Shown here piece by piece: positions 62,871 through 64,000 of a DNA stretch of 64,000 bases. Position numbers and translations under genes: made by a program. The notes under the pieces are model-generated. The model saw only the letters and a program-made list of their open reading frames with translations. It was not told the DNA's origin and did not search any database. The DNA is from CAYUQT01 sp964446835 (GTDB taxonomy: Bacteria; Planctomycetota; Phycisphaerae; UBA1845; JAFGLZ01). Numbering within the stretch: position 1 is the first letter of the stretch; every line of letters begins with the position of its first letter. The stretch covers positions 1-64,000 of the forward strand of contig CAYUQT010000029.1 of NCBI GenBank assembly GCA_964446835.1. Reading direction: 5' to 3'.

Positions 62871-64000
62871 CTACGGCTTGGACCGGCTCTTGGCCTCCTT
62901 GGGATGAGAGGTCGGCTTGGCCTCGGACTTGTCACCCGAAGCGGCCTTGGACTCGGACTTCGGGCCAGGCAGGCGAAGCTTCATTCCCGGTTTGAGGTTG
63001 CCCGGCTCCGGGCAGATGTCCTTATTGAGCTGATGGAGTTCACGCCAGCGTTCGCCGCTGCCCAGTGTCTTGCGAGCGATACTGTAGAAGTTGTCACTGG
63101 GTTTGACGATGTAGGTGGACTCTGCCGGTTTGGCATCACCCGAAACGGCTGTCTTCGACTCGGTCGAGGCCGCCTTGACCGTCTCTGCGGCCGGCTTGGC
63201 TTTCTCGCCTGTGGCCGCCGGCTGCGAGGTTGCCGCAGCCGAGAGCGGCGGGATACGCAGCTTCGTACCGACCTTCAGCCGACGGGCATCGACCTGCGGA
63301 TTGGCCTTGAGCAGGAAATTCACATACTTCTGGCTACCGTAGAAGTGCTCGGACAGTATGGCCAGCGTGTCGTTCTTCTTGACCTCATAGACCCGCTCTT
63401 TGTCCTCGGGCTTAGACTTGTCAGCGGTGGCCGTAGAGGACTTGGCGGACGACGACGGCGTTGCCGAGCGGTCGGGGGCAGCGGTCGTAGACTTGGTATC
63501 GCTGTCAGCCGGGGGCTTCACAACGGGTGCAGCGGACTCGGGCTTGTGGGTCGGATCGGGGATCCGGATGGGAGCCGGCTTGGGCTCATCCGTCGTCGAG
63601 TCGGCCTTCTTGTCGTTCGTTTCGCTCTTGGGCGGTGCCACCAGCGGGGGCTTGTCGCCGCCCGAAGCGGGTTGACTGCTCGTGTTGATGGAAGACATGA
63701 GCGGCGGTGTCGCGGGAATGAGCGGCTTAGGGGTTATCGGTTTAGGCGCGGGGGTAACGACCGGCGCCAGCTTGACGACCGGAGGGGTCGACGGCGCGGG
63801 TTGCATGGGTGCCGGAGTATTCGCCGGAGTCACAGGCTTGGGCGTGTCCTTCACCTTGTTGGCATCACGGCCGGAACCTGTCGCCTTCTTTGAGTTGTTC
63901 GCAGAACTCCACGGAGGTGGGGAGATGGCTTTGTCTGCCGCACCGGCCTGGGCCAACTGCGTCGGCTTCTTGTCGCCGGCAAGCCGGACCGCGTCGGGGG
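62871..64000 (-). CDS. LysM-domain protein, 5' end beyond the window
   Basis: An open frame entering from beyond the right edge; the visible part is 376 residues. A long Pro/Thr/Lys-rich segment leads to two LysM domains: ERVYEVKKNDTLAILSEHFY (ending LRIPPL) and STYIVKPSDNFYSIARKTLG (ending LRLPGP). LysM modules bind peptidoglycan or other GlcNAc polymers. The tail is Lys/Ala-rich (SESKAASGDKSEAKPTSHPK). Planctomycete LysM proteins of this kind are often cell-envelope or pilus-assembly related. The true start and any signal peptide cannot be seen. Confidence 0.88.
   Translation of the reverse strand, partial: PDAVRLAGDKKPTQLAQAGAADKAISPPPWSSANNSKKATGSGRDANKVKDTPKPVTPANTPAPMQPAPSTPPVVKLAPVVTPAPKPITPKPLIPATPPLMSSINTSSQPASGGDKPPLVAPPKSETNDKKADSTTDEPKPAPIRIPDPTHKPESAAPVVKPPADSDTKSTTAAPDRSATPSSSAKSSTATADKSKPEDKERVYEVKKNDTLAILSEHFYGSQKYVNFLLKANPQVDARRLKVGTKLRIPPLSAAATSQPAATGEKAKPAAETVKAASTESKTAVSGDAKPAESTYIVKPSDNFYSIARKTLGSGERWRELHQLNKDICPEPGNLKPGMKLRLPGPKSESKAASGDKSEAKPTSHPKEAKSRSKP

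Overview
The window looks like chromosomal DNA of an anaerobic or facultative planctomycete, most likely class Phycisphaerae. This is an inference from gene content and style, not from a marker gene: high G+C, many twin-arginine (Tat) secreted oxidoreductase-like proteins, YfhO and GT39-type membrane glycosyltransferases, a bacterial glycerol-1-phosphate dehydrogenase, PilZ/hybrid-kinase signalling, and tightly overlapped genes. No rRNA, tRNA, CRISPR array or integrated phage was seen.

Layout. (1) 1-6.7 kb, + strand: the tail of a repeat-bearing HTH protein, then two paralogous Tat-exported TIM-barrel-like proteins that bracket a glycerol-1-phosphate dehydrogenase and an organophosphate MFS transporter, then a Tat-exported Gfo/Idh oxidoreductase. 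(2) 6.7-12.9 kb, - strand: a tight quinone operon (ubiE, a membrane/TPR protein, ubiX, a ubiA-type prenyltransferase) ending in a membrane glycosyltransferase. (3) 13-23 kb, - strand: a secreted protein with a sorting-like C-terminus, a TMTC-like glycosyltransferase with TPRs, an NTF2-like protein, a second repeat-bearing HTH gene, a GT39-like protein and a YfhO protein, then rnc. (4) 24-27 kb: nadB and thrC. (5) 27.4-33.7 kb, - strand: a catabolic-looking cluster (UroD-like, SDR, cyclase, alpha/alpha-barrel protein, kelch propeller, NTF2-like). (6) 34-36 kb, + strand: an ABC-ATPase/GNAT fusion, a small membrane protein and a bacterioferritin. (7) 36.5-41.7 kb, - strand: nitrogen control, with glnA, glnK, amt and a NifA-like sigma-54 activator. 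(8) 42-50 kb: flippase-like protein, GT39-like protein, CPBP protease, zinc-ribbon membrane protein, potAB and a Tat metallophosphoesterase. (9) 51-57 kb: a toxin-antitoxin pair, a PilZ-REC-degenerate Hpt protein and a 1219-residue hybrid kinase. (10) 57-64 kb, - strand: ABC permease, HAD hydrolase, SMP-30 protein, ruvX, mannose-1-phosphate guanylyltransferase, an AEC transporter and a LysM protein cut by the window edge.

How the parts fit. The best supported regulatory unit is nitrogen assimilation: a NifA-like activator gene lies directly upstream of amt-glnK, and near-consensus -24/-12 promoters precede both amt and glnA. A perfect 18-bp palindrome sits about 100 bp upstream of the amt promoter, where an enhancer would lie. 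The GlnK protein lacks the uridylylated tyrosine. The toxin-antitoxin pair has a perfect 10-bp-arm palindrome over its -35 box. A 107-bp inverted duplication (about 94% identical by eye) joins the left edge to 17.5 kb and belongs to two copies of an HTH gene with an in-frame 32-nt repeat. All coordinates and motifs were read by eye; family assignments come from recognised motifs, not from database searches.
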